A program made the position numbers and the translations under genes. Of a stretch of DNA of 64,000 bases, positions 27,718-39,357 are shown one piece after another. Location: contig JADJLO010000043.1 of the NCBI GenBank assembly GCA_016710075.1, forward strand, positions 62,001-126,000, given 5' to 3'. The stretch's first letter is position 1. Every line of letters starts with the position of its first letter. Below the pieces are notes generated by a model, which was given only the letters and a program-made list of their open reading frames with translations, searched no databases and was not told the DNA's origin. This DNA is from Acidobacteriota bacterium. Its GTDB lineage: Bacteria > Acidobacteriota > Blastocatellia > RBC074.

Positions 27718-27867
27718 CTACTTGGTTTCTTTATGCGCAGTGTGCTTGCGGCAGAATCGGCAGAATTTTTTGAATTCGAGCCGCGTCGTTGTCTTCTTTT
27801 TATTCTTGGTTGTAACGTAATTGCGGTTTTTGCAATCTCCGCACTGCAACACGATATTATCTCGCAT
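27718..27867 (-). CDS. rpmG: 50S ribosomal protein L33
   Basis: 49 residues, read from the minus strand between tuf and tRNA-Trp: MRDNIVLQCGDC, then NYVTTKNKKKTTTRLEFKKF and CRFCRKHTAHKETK. The two CxxC pairs make this the zinc-binding form of L33. L33 sits near the E site of the large subunit. The order tuf-rpmG-tRNA-Trp-secE-nusG is widely conserved. Confidence 0.95.
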   Translation of the reverse strand: MRDNIVLQCGDCKNRNYVTTKNKKKTTTRLEFKKFCRFCRKHTAHKETK

Positions 27868-27945
27868 AATTCTGTTTCCTGGAAAATTAGAGCAGAGCGG
27901 AGGCGGCCCCGGGTCTGCAATCAGATTGGCGAACAGGCGTCAAAG

Positions 27946-29133
<1,188 letters not shown>

Positions 29134-29207
29134 AAAAGATCCTTAGTAAATTATCTAAAATAGAGAGTAAATTATCTAAAATAGAGTAAATTCAATCAAT
29201 AAATTAA

Positions 29208-29280
<73 letters not shown>

Positions 29281-29375
29281 GTCATTGAAATCACAGCGAA
29301 ATCACTGCCGATTTTGCGCCGGTGAGCAGTTGCCCGTCCACCACAAGCAGTTCAAACGCGAGATTTCAAAAAAGC

Positions 29376-29450
29376 TGGAGCGGGAGACGGGACTTGAACC
29401 CGCAACACCTAGCTTGGAAGGCTAGTACTCTACCATTGAGCTACTCCCGC
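29376..29450 (-). tRNA. tRNA-Gly (TCC anticodon)
   Basis: Acceptor GCGGGAG/CTCCCGC, anticodon loop CTTCCAA giving TCC, T-arm GGTTCAAGTCC, with CCA encoded at 29376-29378. Confidence 0.96.
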
Positions 29451-29497
29451 TCTTGTTCTCAGGCTCGAATAATCGAATACCCGGGAATTTAACTGAA

Positions 29498-29582
29498 TGC
29501 AGGGGGTAGGATTCGAACCTACGTAAGGCGTTAGCCTGCCGGGTTTACAGCCCGGTGCCATTAACCACTCGACCACCCCTGC
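29498..29582 (-). tRNA. tRNA-Tyr (GTA anticodon)
   Basis: An 85-base class II tRNA with acceptor GCAGGGG/CCCCTGC, anticodon loop CTGTAAA giving GTA, and the long variable arm expected of bacterial tRNA-Tyr. No encoded CCA. Confidence 0.96.
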
Positions 29583-29598
29583 ATAAATATTCAAACAG

Positions 29599-29670
29599 AG
29601 CCGGTGAAGGGAATTGAACCCCCGACCCGCTGATTACAAATCAGCTGCTCTACCGCTGAGCTACACCGGC
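29599..29670 (-). tRNA. tRNA-Thr (TGT anticodon)
   Basis: Acceptor GCCGGTG/CACCGGC (the 3' arm pairs through one wobble-free 7-bp stem), anticodon loop TTTGTAA giving TGT. First gene of the tRNA-tuf transcription unit. No encoded CCA. Confidence 0.95.
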
Positions 29671-29750
29671 TTGGTTGAGCCGCTTTTCCTGACGACATAC
29701 CCCTCGATAGGGTCATCAAGCATAGAAAGATCATCGCCGTCAAAACCCGC

Positions 29751-29779
29751 ATATTAGCAATGGCGACATCATTTTGCAA
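29751..29779 (-). promoter_or_regulatory. Sigma70-type promoter of the tRNA-tuf operon
   Basis: On the minus strand TTGCAA (29774-29779) and TAATAT (29751-29756) are separated by 17 bases, close to the TTGACA-N17-TATAAT consensus. It lies about 80 bases ahead of tRNA-Thr(TGT), the first gene of the unit that continues through tuf and perhaps to rpoC. Confidence 0.75.
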
Positions 29780-29839
29780 GTCTTGTCGGAATTTTTGTCG
29801 TCGAATAATGAAATTCTGTCGAGCCGGCAGTGATGAAGG

Positions 29840-30298
29840 CTATTTTCTGGATCTGATGAGTCCCTTCAATTCGTCCATGAATTCCGAGACATCCTGAAAT
29901 TCAAGATATACCGAGGCGAAGCGGACATATGCGACCTTGTCGAGTTCCTTGAGCCTTCTCATGATCATTTCGCCGATCTTTGTGGTATGGCGTTCGCGGT
30001 CGGGGGAGGTTTGAACATAAGCCTCCACGGAGTTGACGATGGCTTCGAGTTTTGAAGGCGAGATGGGCCGTTTTTCACAGGCGCGCAAAAGGCCGGCCAT
30101 GACCTTGTCACGGTTAAACGGCTCCCTTCGGCCGTCTTTTTTAATGACCATATAAGGTATTTCGTCGATGCGTTCGTAGCTGGTAAATCTTCTTTCACAT
30201 TTGAGGCATTCGCGGCGCCTGCGAATTGCATCGCCTTCACGGGATTCGCGTGAATCGACTACCCTGTCTTCAATATGACCGCAGAACGGACATTTCAT
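29840..30298 (-). CDS. nrdR: Transcriptional repressor NrdR
   Basis: 152 residues from the ATG at 30298, with AGGA just upstream; the frame stays open to 30343 without support. The N-terminal zinc ribbon (CPFCG with CLKC) is followed by RFTSYERI and an ATP-cone domain (VIKKDGRREPFNRDKVMAGL). NrdR senses dATP/ATP and represses ribonucleotide reductase genes by binding NrdR boxes. It is a single gene here, without nrd genes beside it. Confidence 0.96.
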   Translation of the reverse strand: MKCPFCGHIEDRVVDSRESREGDAIRRRRECLKCERRFTSYERIDEIPYMVIKKDGRREPFNRDKVMAGLLRACEKRPISPSKLEAIVNSVEAYVQTSPDRERHTTKIGEMIMRRLKELDKVAYVRFASVYLEFQDVSEFMDELKGLIRSRK

Positions 30299-30371
30299 TT
30301 CCTGTGATCCTCCGTATGCATCCTTACTTAAGCACTTAAGCAAAACTTAACCAAATGCCGGGTTGATTAAA

Positions 30372-31394
30372 TTATTGAACAGCTGATTCACTGGCCATCA
30401 TTTCGCGCAACTGATTAACGCTGATATCGTCCTTGATGAGGAAATAGAGTCCGATAAGAAATGGCGGTCCGAAAGCTATTAGATGATAAACGATTGCGAT
30501 GCTGGCAGCGAGGTTCGGTTCAAATCCCAGAAATTCCATCGACTTCGCTGCGGCAGCGTGAAATGCACCGGCAGACCCCCCCGGTGTTGGAACGACAGAC
30601 CCCACAAGGCCGAAGCCCAGAATAAAAACGATCTGACTCAAATTGACGCTTTGACCGAAAGCATAAAGCGTCAGCCAGGTTGCGCCGCTGACCAGGCCCC
30701 AGACACAGAAGGTATAGAATACTGTTGTCGCGAGCGCTTTAAAATTCAAAAGGACGCCCAATCCGTCGGCCAGATGCCTGATGAAATTCAGAACCGGGGT
30801 GGCCAGTTTTAAGGGCAGTCGCGAAGTTCTCTTTTCGAGCCAGGGAAGAACCAGATCAGCTTTTAATTTCAAGACGACCAGGACGATGATGCCGATGATA
30901 ACGCCGGCAAAAAGCATGGCTCCGACCGTCCTGATGGCGTTCATCTGCTGATTTCTGGATTGCTGCAGCGACGGCAGTTCAAAGAACAGTAGATTTACGG
31001 CAAAGATCAGAACCACTGCCGATGAGTCGAAAATTCTCTCCACCAGGATGGTAGCCAGAGTCGCGCTGGGTCTGATCCGTTCATGCAGGCTCAGAATAGC
31101 CGGTCGCACGATCTCCCCCGCTCGTCCGATGACGAAGATGCTGCCAAACCCGATTGATGTGGCGCCAAAGAGGTTGCGGATGCCTACTTTTGCAATGGGA
31201 GCCAGGAACGCCTGCCAGCGCAGGCTGCGGACAAACAGGGTAATCATGATCAACAGGGCGCCAAGCGCCAGCGGCCAGATCCTTGCCGTTTTCAGATATC
31301 CGCCTACTGTATGAAGATCCAGGCGGCTGACGAACCAATATGCCAGCCCAAACGCTATTAAAAGGATCAGCAGCGGTTTGATTTTATTTGTCAC
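30372..31394 (-). CDS. Flippase-like (LPG_synthase_TM / UPF0104) membrane protein
   Basis: 340 residues with about eight membrane helices and the family's conserved pieces: RSLRWQAFL near residue 60, the GRAGE(I)VRP segment near residue 89, and GGSAGAFHAAAAKSME towards the C-terminus. It belongs to the membrane domain family shared with the flippase part of MprF; stand-alone members are often linked to transport or export of lipids, but substrates are rarely known. It lacks the cytoplasmic aminoacyl-transferase domain, so it is not itself an MprF synthase. It lies 73 bases upstream of nrdR on the same strand. Confidence 0.8.
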   Translation of the reverse strand: MTNKIKPLLILLIAFGLAYWFVSRLDLHTVGGYLKTARIWPLALGALLIMITLFVRSLRWQAFLAPIAKVGIRNLFGATSIGFGSIFVIGRAGEIVRPAILSLHERIRPSATLATILVERIFDSSAVVLIFAVNLLFFELPSLQQSRNQQMNAIRTVGAMLFAGVIIGIIVLVVLKLKADLVLPWLEKRTSRLPLKLATPVLNFIRHLADGLGVLLNFKALATTVFYTFCVWGLVSGATWLTLYAFGQSVNLSQIVFILGFGLVGSVVPTPGGSAGAFHAAAAKSMEFLGFEPNLAASIAIVYHLIAFGPPFLIGLYFLIKDDISVNQLREMMASESAVQ

Positions 31395-31597
31395 AATAGC
31401 CAGTCACCACAAGATATAGTAGGAAATCGCCAAACTACAACAAATAAGCGATTGGCGCAAGGTAGGGTCAGGAGACGTCACGGGTTGAGAACGGATTGAG
31501 AGAAGTCAATTTCGCAGTGCCCGGGCAAACGGCTATTGCCTCATGAACTGAAAAAATCCGGCTTGATCAGTTTCGAACGAGCGGCGTTTTCGGGGAA

Positions 31598-32713
31598 TCA
31601 ACCGAAAATATCCTTTACTTTATTGCCCAGGCGTTTTGCCGCGCCAAGATTCTGTTTTTCTTCGAGAGCGGCGAATTGTTCGAGCAGTTTTTTCTGCTCG
31701 CGGCTGAGTTTTGATGGAGTGACAATGGTGGTGACGACAAACAGGTCGCCGCGGGCGTGACCCTGAAGCGAGACGATGCCCTTGCCTTTGACGCGGAATA
31801 TTGATCCGGTCTGAGTGGCTTCGGGAACCGAGAGCGACTCCTCGCCGTCAAGGGTGGGGACTTTGATATCTGATCCCAGAGCGGCCTGAGTAAAGCTGAG
31901 AGGGACATTAACGTAGAGGTTGTTGGCCTGGCGTTCAAACAGTTCGTGCTCCTTGACCTGGATGACGACATAGAGATCTCCGGCCGGTCCACCGCTGGAT
32001 CCGGCTTCGCCCTCGCCGGACAGCCTGAGTCTGGCTCCTGTGTCGACGCCGGCAGGGATTTTTATCTCAAGGTCCTGTTCTTTTTCAATTCTCCCCTGGC
32101 CGCGACAGGTTTTGCATTGATTGGCGATCATTCTGCCTGTGCCGCGGCACTGGTGACAGGTACGGCTGACTGAGAAGAATCCCTGTTGAAATCTGACCTG
32201 ACCGGCACCGCCGCAGACATTGCAGGCCACGGGAGATGTGCCCGGGGCGGCTCCGGAGCCACCGCACGGATCGCAGGTTTCAAGGCGCGGAACATTTATT
32301 TCAGTCTTAAAGCCGGCGGCTGCCTGCTCGAGCGTGATTTCCAGATCGTATCGAAGATCGGCTCCACGCTGAGCTCCGCCTCGTCTGCTGTTTCTGCCGC
32401 CGCCGAAAATATCGCCGAAGAGATCGCCCAGGATATCTTCAAACCCTCCAAAGTCCGCCGCTCCCCATGGCGCCGAAGCCCCGGAAGCGCCGACCCCTGC
32501 CTGACCGAACCGGTCATAACGGGCCCGACTCTCGGCGTTGGCCAGGATGCCGTATGCTTCATTGATCTCTTTGAACTTCTCTTCGGATTCGGCGTTGCCC
32601 GGATTCCTGTCCGGGTGATATTGAAGTGCGAGTTTTCGATAGGCGCTTTTAAGTTCCTGGTCGGAGGCCTTCCGGTCTACACCCAGAACCTCATAATAGT
32701 CACGTTTGCTCAA
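31598..32713 (-). CDS. dnaJ: Chaperone DnaJ
   Basis: 371 residues of the complete type I form: J-domain with the HPD triad in LQYHPDRNPG, a short G/F-rich region (FGGFEDILGDLFGDIFGGG), four CxxCxGxG zinc repeats (CDPCGGSG, CNVCGGAG, CHQCRGTG, CKTCRGQG) and the two C-terminal substrate-binding domains. DnaJ delivers unfolded proteins to DnaK and stimulates its ATPase. It sits 60 bases after hrcA; grpE and dnaK are not in the window. Confidence 0.97.
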   Translation of the reverse strand: MSKRDYYEVLGVDRKASDQELKSAYRKLALQYHPDRNPGNAESEEKFKEINEAYGILANAESRARYDRFGQAGVGASGASAPWGAADFGGFEDILGDLFGDIFGGGRNSRRGGAQRGADLRYDLEITLEQAAAGFKTEINVPRLETCDPCGGSGAAPGTSPVACNVCGGAGQVRFQQGFFSVSRTCHQCRGTGRMIANQCKTCRGQGRIEKEQDLEIKIPAGVDTGARLRLSGEGEAGSSGGPAGDLYVVIQVKEHELFERQANNLYVNVPLSFTQAALGSDIKVPTLDGEESLSVPEATQTGSIFRVKGKGIVSLQGHARGDLFVVTTIVTPSKLSREQKKLLEQFAALEEKQNLGAAKRLGNKVKDIFG

Positions 32714-32773
32714 TTCCTTCTACCTCTCAGATTCGCCTCACCTGCGGTCAAGGCGTATGTCTCTTTCCCGTTT

Positions 32774-33853
32774 TCAGTCAGACTCGACCCTGGAGTCTGA
32801 AAACGCCTGATCGAGCTGCCTGGCAATATAGTTGACAATGCCGATTGTTCTTGCGTATTCCATGCGCACCGGCCCGACAACTCCAAGGCTGCCGATAACC
32901 GCATTACCGTTATAATAATATGAAGTGATCATGGAGCATCCGCGCAGTCCGGGGATGTTGTTTTCAGCCCCAATGCGGATGGTGACCGACGGTTGATCCG
33001 AATCTCCAACGCATTCATTGAGAATCTTGATCAATCGGCTCTTTTCTTCAAAGATCTTCAATAGCTCGCGGATCCTCTCGGCATCGGTAAAATCAGGTTT
33101 GATTACAATATTGTATGCGCCCTCCACGAAGACATCGGGTTGGTTCTGTCCGGTCCCGCTCAGCCCCTGCTCGCAAAGTTTCATCGCGTTTTGAAGCAGG
33201 CGATCGTAGAGAGCTTTTTCCTCGGAGAGCCGGCGCATCATTTCGATCCGAATTGCCAGCAGGCTCAAGCCTGAAAAATTTGCATTGATATAGTTTGCGG
33301 TTCTGTTGAGATCGTCCTGAGTCAGATCCTCGTCGATCCGGACGCTGCGATCCTGAACAATACCGGCTCGGGAAACCGTGATCACCAGGATTTTTCCATC
33401 GCTCAGGCGGACGAAGTCGATGTGTCTGATGATGTCATGAGCTATGCTCGGAGAAACGACAATCCCGACACTGTCTGAAAGCTGCGACAGAAGGTGGGAC
33501 GTTCGCGACATCAACTGGTCGGTGTTTGGCCATTCGTCTCCGAACATCGCCTGCTGTATGACTGTTTCATCGGTATGCGAGATTGACGTCTTTTCAAGAA
33601 TGTGATCGACGTAAAAACGATACCCCTTGTCGCTGGGAACCCTTCCGGCAGATGTGTGCGGCTGTTCGAGGTAACCCGATTCTTCAAGATCGGAGATGAT
33701 ATTGCGGACCGTGGCCGCCGAGAGACCCTCGAGCGTCAGCTTCGAGATAGTCCTCGACCCCACCGGCTCGCCGGTTGCAATATGGGTCTTTATCAATAGC
33801 GCCAGCATTTCCCGCCCGCGCTTATCCAGTATCTCCGTTGTTCCGCTGATCAT
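32774..33853 (-). CDS. hrcA: Heat-inducible transcription repressor HrcA
   Basis: 359 residues with an N-terminal winged-helix domain (GSRTISKLTLEGLSAATVRNII) and the C-terminal HrcA domain (IRIGAENNIPGLRGCSMITS). HrcA represses chaperone operons by binding CIRCE, an inverted repeat of TTAGCACTC. I did not see a CIRCE element in the upstream 460 bases, so autoregulation through it is not supported here. It probably forms an operon with dnaJ. Confidence 0.95.
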   Translation of the reverse strand: MISGTTEILDKRGREMLALLIKTHIATGEPVGSRTISKLTLEGLSAATVRNIISDLEESGYLEQPHTSAGRVPSDKGYRFYVDHILEKTSISHTDETVIQQAMFGDEWPNTDQLMSRTSHLLSQLSDSVGIVVSPSIAHDIIRHIDFVRLSDGKILVITVSRAGIVQDRSVRIDEDLTQDDLNRTANYINANFSGLSLLAIRIEMMRRLSEEKALYDRLLQNAMKLCEQGLSGTGQNQPDVFVEGAYNIVIKPDFTDAERIRELLKIFEEKSRLIKILNECVGDSDQPSVTIRIGAENNIPGLRGCSMITSYYYNGNAVIGSLGVVGPVRMEYARTIGIVNYIARQLDQAFSDSRVESD

Positions 33854-34314
33854 TTTTACAGCCAGTTTGCAGTCAGATTCATTCTACGCTTGAGCTTACG
33901 CTTCATCTCGATAAATTCCAGTCACCCGATGGATCATTTTATTTACCTTGCGTTTTAGATTGTGTCAAGCAGGCGCATTTTTCACTCACCGTTGTTTGGC
34001 GGCGGCGCCAGGGTCAGGTTCGCTTTTTAATGTTTATTACCGGAAGTATGTTATCCGCCTCAACCTGATAAATTTTTTGTCCGGATAATTTTAAGCGGCT
34101 CGCTCATCTTGCAAGGGCAGATAGATTGTACTAATATTCTCAACCTTAGTACAAGCAATCTCATCGGTACCCCAACAAACGATTTTTTAGCAGCTGCGTC
34201 AGTGATCGAATTTTTGAATAGATCGCCGGTTGTAGCGATGCAGCCGGGCGATTATTCGCCGGCCGATAAAAACGCCGATAAAAACAAAGAAAGGTAAAAG
34301 AAAGAAAGGTAAAG
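33854..34314. promoter_or_regulatory. Divergent spacer between hrcA and nuoA with a 9-bp dyad
   Basis: No gene is supported in these 461 bases. A perfect inverted repeat, TTGTACTAA at 34126-34134 and TTAGTACAA at 34146-34154 with an 11-base spacer, has the geometry of a dimeric repressor or activator site. It lies about 160 bases before nuoA and is a candidate operator for the complex I operon. The nuoA ribosome site is GAAAGGTAAAG directly before the ATG. Confidence 0.5.
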
Positions 34315-34686
34315 ATGAAAGAGTACCTGCCTATATTGATTGTTTTCATCTTCGTCACGGGCTTTGCCGTTACCAATATTATTGCCTCACATTTGATCGG
34401 GCGTCGCAAGAACACGAGGGCGAAGCTGATGCCGTACGAGTGCGGCATGGATCCGGTTGGATCGGCGCACCAGAGATTTTCGGTGAAGTTTTATCTTGTG
34501 GCGATGCTCTTCATCTTGTTTGATATTGAAGCCATCTTTCTGGTGCCCTGGGCCGTAGTCTTCAGAGAACTGATTCAGCGGCTCTCCCGTCCATTCGTCT
34601 TTATCGAGATGATGCTTTTCATAGGAGTCCTCCTTGTCGGATATGTCTATGTCTGGAAAAAAGGGCTATTTGAATGGAATAGCTGA
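34315..34686 (+). CDS. nuoA: NADH-quinone oxidoreductase subunit A
   Basis: 123 residues with three membrane helices. The conserved loop MPYECGMDPVGSAHQRFSVKFY, with its cysteine at the quinone-site entrance, and the FDIEAIFLVPWA helix are diagnostic. It is a membrane subunit at the junction between the peripheral and membrane arms of complex I and opens the 15-kb operon. Confidence 0.96.
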   Translation: MKEYLPILIVFIFVTGFAVTNIIASHLIGRRKNTRAKLMPYECGMDPVGSAHQRFSVKFYLVAMLFILFDIEAIFLVPWAVVFRELIQRLSRPFVFIEMMLFIGVLLVGYVYVWKKGLFEWNS

Positions 34687-34733
34687 GAGAGAATTGAGCA
34701 CGATAGATCTGGAAAATTAACCTGGGAACAATT

Positions 34734-35237
34734 ATGGGTATTGAAACAAAAATTGGAGATGTCTTACCTGATATTCTGACGACCAGACTGGATGCGCTGG
34801 TCAACTGGGCGAGGAAGTCCTCGATCTGGCCTGCAACCTTCGGACTGGCGTGTTGTGCTATTGAAATGATGGCCATGACGGATCCACGACATGATGTGGC
34901 GCGATTCGGGGCGGAAGTTTTTCGTGCGAGCCCGCGTCAGGCGGATGTCATGATAGTTGCGGGGCGTGTTTCGATCAAGATGGCTCCGGTGCTGCGAAGG
35001 ATCTACGACCAGATGCCCGAGCCGAAATGGGTAATTTCGATGGGGGTGTGTGCTTCTGCCGGCGGCGTGTTCAACAACTACGCGATCGTGCAGGGCGTGG
35101 ACAAGGTTGTTCCCGTCGATGTCTTCGTTCCCGGGTGTCCGCCGCGTCCGGAAGGATTGATCTGGGCTGTCATGAAGCTCCAGGAGAAGATCGAACGCGA
35201 GAAAGTTTTCTCGGAACAAAAAGTCGCATATGCATAA
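34734..35237 (+). CDS. nuoB: NADH-quinone oxidoreductase subunit B
   Basis: 167 residues. It carries the ligands of cluster N2: tandem cysteines in FGLACCAIEMMA, then GVCASAGGVFNNYA and VFVPGCPPRPEGL. N2 donates electrons to quinone. The N-terminal helix is short. The ATG at 34734 lies 47 bases after nuoA. Confidence 0.97.
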   Translation: MGIETKIGDVLPDILTTRLDALVNWARKSSIWPATFGLACCAIEMMAMTDPRHDVARFGAEVFRASPRQADVMIVAGRVSIKMAPVLRRIYDQMPEPKWVISMGVCASAGGVFNNYAIVQGVDKVVPVDVFVPGCPPRPEGLIWAVMKLQEKIEREKVFSEQKVAYA

Positions 35238-35295
35238 TACCCGCGGGATAACGCTCAACTTCGAGTGGCATCCTGCTGATTAACGAGCAGACTCA

Positions 35296-35784
35296 ATGTC
35301 AGAAAACACAGGCCAGGCGCAAAGCGCCAAAATGATTCCTCGGTACGCGGACGTCACTCTGGTTCGCGATAAATTCGCCGGCACAATTCAGGAGATCATC
35401 GAAGCGATTGGTGAGGTCACGCTGATCGCCAGGCGTGAAGGTTTGATTGATCTCATGACATTTATGCGAGATGAGCCAAGCCTCAGGTTCGACTACCTGA
35501 GCGACATAGGCGGGCTGGACCTGGGCGAATTCGCATCGCCTAGATTCGCCGTCTCCTATCAGCTCTATTCCCTCGAACACAATCACCGGCTTCGAATCAA
35601 GGTTTTCGTGGAAGAGGATGACGCGGTGCTCCCTTCGTTGTGGAGCATCTGGAAGGCCTCAAACTGGCTGGAGCGGGAGATCTACGACATGTTCGGCGTC
35701 AGTTTCGACAATCATCCGGACCTGAGAAGGATTCTCATGCCGGCCGATTATGAGGGCATCCGCTTCGTAAGGACTTCCCGATAA
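35296..35784 (+). CDS. nuoC: NADH-quinone oxidoreductase subunit C
   Basis: 162 residues with the 30-kDa subunit signature (WKASNWLEREIYDMFGVSFDNHPDLRRI). The first ~20 residues are polar and unconserved. It is separate from nuoD, not fused as in enterobacteria. It is a structural subunit of the peripheral arm. Confidence 0.95.
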   Translation: MSENTGQAQSAKMIPRYADVTLVRDKFAGTIQEIIEAIGEVTLIARREGLIDLMTFMRDEPSLRFDYLSDIGGLDLGEFASPRFAVSYQLYSLEHNHRLRIKVFVEEDDAVLPSLWSIWKASNWLEREIYDMFGVSFDNHPDLRRILMPADYEGIRFVRTSR

Positions 35785-35800
35785 AGGGCTATTGATAGAT

Positions 35801-37036
<1,236 letters not shown>

Positions 37037-37095
37037 CTAATAAACAAAGAAAACTGATCAACTGCAAAGTTGACGATTCCCTGAATCAGTAATTT

Positions 37096-37560
37096 ATGTA
37101 TACCGAATCAAACGAAAAGAAGCTCGATGAAATTATCTCGCATTATCCGGTCAAGCGGTCGGCCATTCTCCCTGCGCTCTACATTGCGCAGGACGAACAC
37201 GGACACGTGACGGACGATGACATCAGGTACTTGGCTAAAAGACTCGATATGAGGGTCAACGAGGTTGAAGAGGTTGTCACCTTCTACAGCATGTATTCCC
37301 GCAAGCCCATAGGCAAATACAAACTGCAGGTATGCAGGACGCTTTCGTGCATGCTCCAGGGCGCCGAACAGATCACCGAGCATATCAGTCACAAGCTCGG
37401 CTGTGAGATTGGCGGGACCACGCCCGATGGGAAGTTCACTCTTCAAGAGGTTGAGTGTCTTGGATACTGCGACCTTGCCCCCTGTCTTCAGGTGAATTTC
37501 GATTATCACGAGAAAATATCCACTGAGAGCGTGGATCAATTGATCGACAGCCTGAAATAG
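37096..37560 (+). CDS. nuoE: NADH-quinone oxidoreductase subunit E
   Basis: 154 residues with a thioredoxin-like fold holding the 2Fe-2S cluster N1a; the four ligands are in VCRTLSC and ECLGYCDLAPC. The N-terminal helical part includes RSAILPALYIAQDEHGHV. It acts with NuoF and NuoG in the NADH-oxidising module. Confidence 0.96.
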   Translation: MYTESNEKKLDEIISHYPVKRSAILPALYIAQDEHGHVTDDDIRYLAKRLDMRVNEVEEVVTFYSMYSRKPIGKYKLQVCRTLSCMLQGAEQITEHISHKLGCEIGGTTPDGKFTLQEVECLGYCDLAPCLQVNFDYHEKISTESVDQLIDSLK

Positions 37561-37614
37561 CAGGGAATTATCCGGTTTAATCATCCTCATTATCAAAGCT
37601 TCGGACATAAAGTT

Positions 37615-38895
37615 ATGACAAAAGTTCTGACATCAAGATTCGACCTCAAGGGTGAAGCCTGCGACATAGATGTTTATCTCAAGACGGGCGGTTATCAGGC
37701 GCTGGCCAAATCGCTCAAAGAGTTGAAACCGGAGCAGGTCCTTGATGAGGTCAAGAAATCCGCTCTGCGTGGACGCGGAGGAGCGGGATTCCCGACCGGG
37801 ATGAAATGGAGTTTCGTCCCGAAGGAATCGAAGCGCCCGAAATATGTTGTCTGCAATGCAGACGAATCCGAGCCGGGAACAGGAAAGGACCGCGATCTGA
37901 TGCGTTATGATCCGCATCAATTGATCGAGGGAATGGTCATCGCAGCCTACTGCCTCAACGCAAAAGACAACTATATTTATATTCGCGGCGAGTACTGGTA
38001 TATCAAGGAGATTCTGGAGAAGGCGATTGCCCAGGCTTATGAGCGAGGTTACCTGGGAAAGAACGTCCTCGGATCGGGCTTCGAGTGCAATCTTTATGTT
38101 CACCCCGGTGCGGGAGCCTATATTTGCGGGGAAGAAACGGCGCTGCTTGAATCCCTTGAAGGCAAGCGCGGGCATCCGCGGCTCAAGCCGCCTTTTCCGG
38201 CGGTTGTCGGATTGTATGGCGGGCCGACGGTGGTCAACAACGTAGAGACACTGGCTGCCGTCCCCTGGATCATCATCAACGGGGGAGAAGCCTACAAGGC
38301 GCTTGGAACGGAGAAGAGCGGCGGAACCAAGATGTTTACGGTGAGCGGGCACGTTGCGCGTCCCGGGAATTACGAAGTGCCCATGGGCTATCCGCTGATG
38401 AAGCTGATTAATGAGGATTGCGGCGGCATTCCGGGTGGCAGAAAGCTCAAGGCCGTGATTCCTGGTGGATCTTCAGTCCCGATCATCACCGCTGAAGAGT
38501 CCGAGAAGGTCAATATGGACTATGAGTCGGTCGGCACGGTCGGCTCCATGCTCGGCTCCGGCGGCGTGATTGTCATGGACGAGACAACGGATATCTTCGA
38601 GACTACCCGCAACGTGACCCATTTCTACAAGCACGAATCGTGCGGATGGTGCACTCCCTGCCGTGAAGGCACTCGATGGCTCTACAAGGTCTTCGAAAGA
38701 ATGCACCGTTACGAGGGTAGACCCGGAGACGTGGAACTCCTCGATGACCTCGCCGACAAGATTCTCGGCAAGAGCTTCTGTCCGCTGGGAGACGCGGCGG
38801 CCATGCCGGTGCAGTCGGCGATCAAGAAGTTTCGCGAAGATTTCGACAGAAGAATCAAGCATACGCTCGTGCAGATAAATAAAGCTGCCGATTAG
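37615..38895 (+). CDS. nuoF: NADH-quinone oxidoreductase subunit F
   Basis: 426 residues. The NADH/FMN-binding motifs are GRGGAGFPTGMKW, NADESEPGTGKDRDL and GAYICGEETALLESLEG; the N3 4Fe-4S cluster is held by SCGWCTPC plus a later cysteine (SFCPLGD). It takes hydride from NADH and passes electrons to the cluster chain. A weak GC hairpin (38904-38936) follows the stop. Confidence 0.97.
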   Translation: MTKVLTSRFDLKGEACDIDVYLKTGGYQALAKSLKELKPEQVLDEVKKSALRGRGGAGFPTGMKWSFVPKESKRPKYVVCNADESEPGTGKDRDLMRYDPHQLIEGMVIAAYCLNAKDNYIYIRGEYWYIKEILEKAIAQAYERGYLGKNVLGSGFECNLYVHPGAGAYICGEETALLESLEGKRGHPRLKPPFPAVVGLYGGPTVVNNVETLAAVPWIIINGGEAYKALGTEKSGGTKMFTVSGHVARPGNYEVPMGYPLMKLINEDCGGIPGGRKLKAVIPGGSSVPIITAEESEKVNMDYESVGTVGSMLGSGGVIVMDETTDIFETTRNVTHFYKHESCGWCTPCREGTRWLYKVFERMHRYEGRPGDVELLDDLADKILGKSFCPLGDAAAMPVQSAIKKFREDFDRRIKHTLVQINKAAD

Positions 38896-39037
38896 CAGAG
38901 AGAGCCCCCGTTCTCAAAGACAATAATACAGGGGGCAAGCAAGGTTGCAGGGGAAGGCGCTTTTTCGCATCAGCCGAGAGTCTGCCGACGGTATTAAAGC
39001 AGACTAAGGGTATTTCGCGCTAACAGCCATAAAGCGA

Positions 39038-39298
39038 ATGATTACTCTGTGCCCTAACTGCAGGCAGAAAGTGTTGCTCGTCTATTTTGAGAAGACGGGC
39101 GATCAGATGAGCCACTGTGCTGGTTGCGGAACTTATGTCCACGCGACATACGAAAGTGGTGCGGAACGCGAGGTCTGGGATTTCCATTTTGAAAAACCAA
39201 GACCGGTTTCCAAAAAGAAGCGTGGGTGTTGTTGTGAGTTGCTCCTGATTCTCCTTGTTCTGTCAGGAATCATCTATTGGTTATTGAACAATAAATAA
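39038..39298 (+). CDS. Zinc-ribbon protein with C-terminal membrane anchor, inside the nuo operon
   Basis: 86 residues. Two CxxC pairs (C5/C8 and C27/C30) make a probable zinc ribbon, followed by a charged linker, a KKKRGCCC patch and one C-terminal hydrophobic helix (about residues 68-83). So it is a tail-anchored cytoplasmic zinc protein by prediction. I do not recognise the family. It lies between nuoF and nuoG, on the same strand, with 142- and 59-base gaps, so it is probably cotranscribed with complex I. A role in assembly or iron-sulfur loading of the NADH module would fit the position but is only a guess. Confidence 0.65.
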   Translation: MITLCPNCRQKVLLVYFEKTGDQMSHCAGCGTYVHATYESGAEREVWDFHFEKPRPVSKKKRGCCCELLLILLVLSGIIYWLLNNK

Positions 39299-39357
39299 AT
39301 AAGACCTGCGGCTAATTCACCTGCAGGGCGAATGACTGGAAAGCAGTTAACTCATTT

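Noticed and set aside
33854..34000. CIRCE element upstream of hrcA
   Set aside because: No TTAGCACTC/GAGTGCTAA pair is present.
38904..38936. Terminator after nuoF
   Set aside because: Only a 6-bp GCCCCC/GGGGGC stem with a 21-base loop and no T tract; the operon appears to continue to nuoG.
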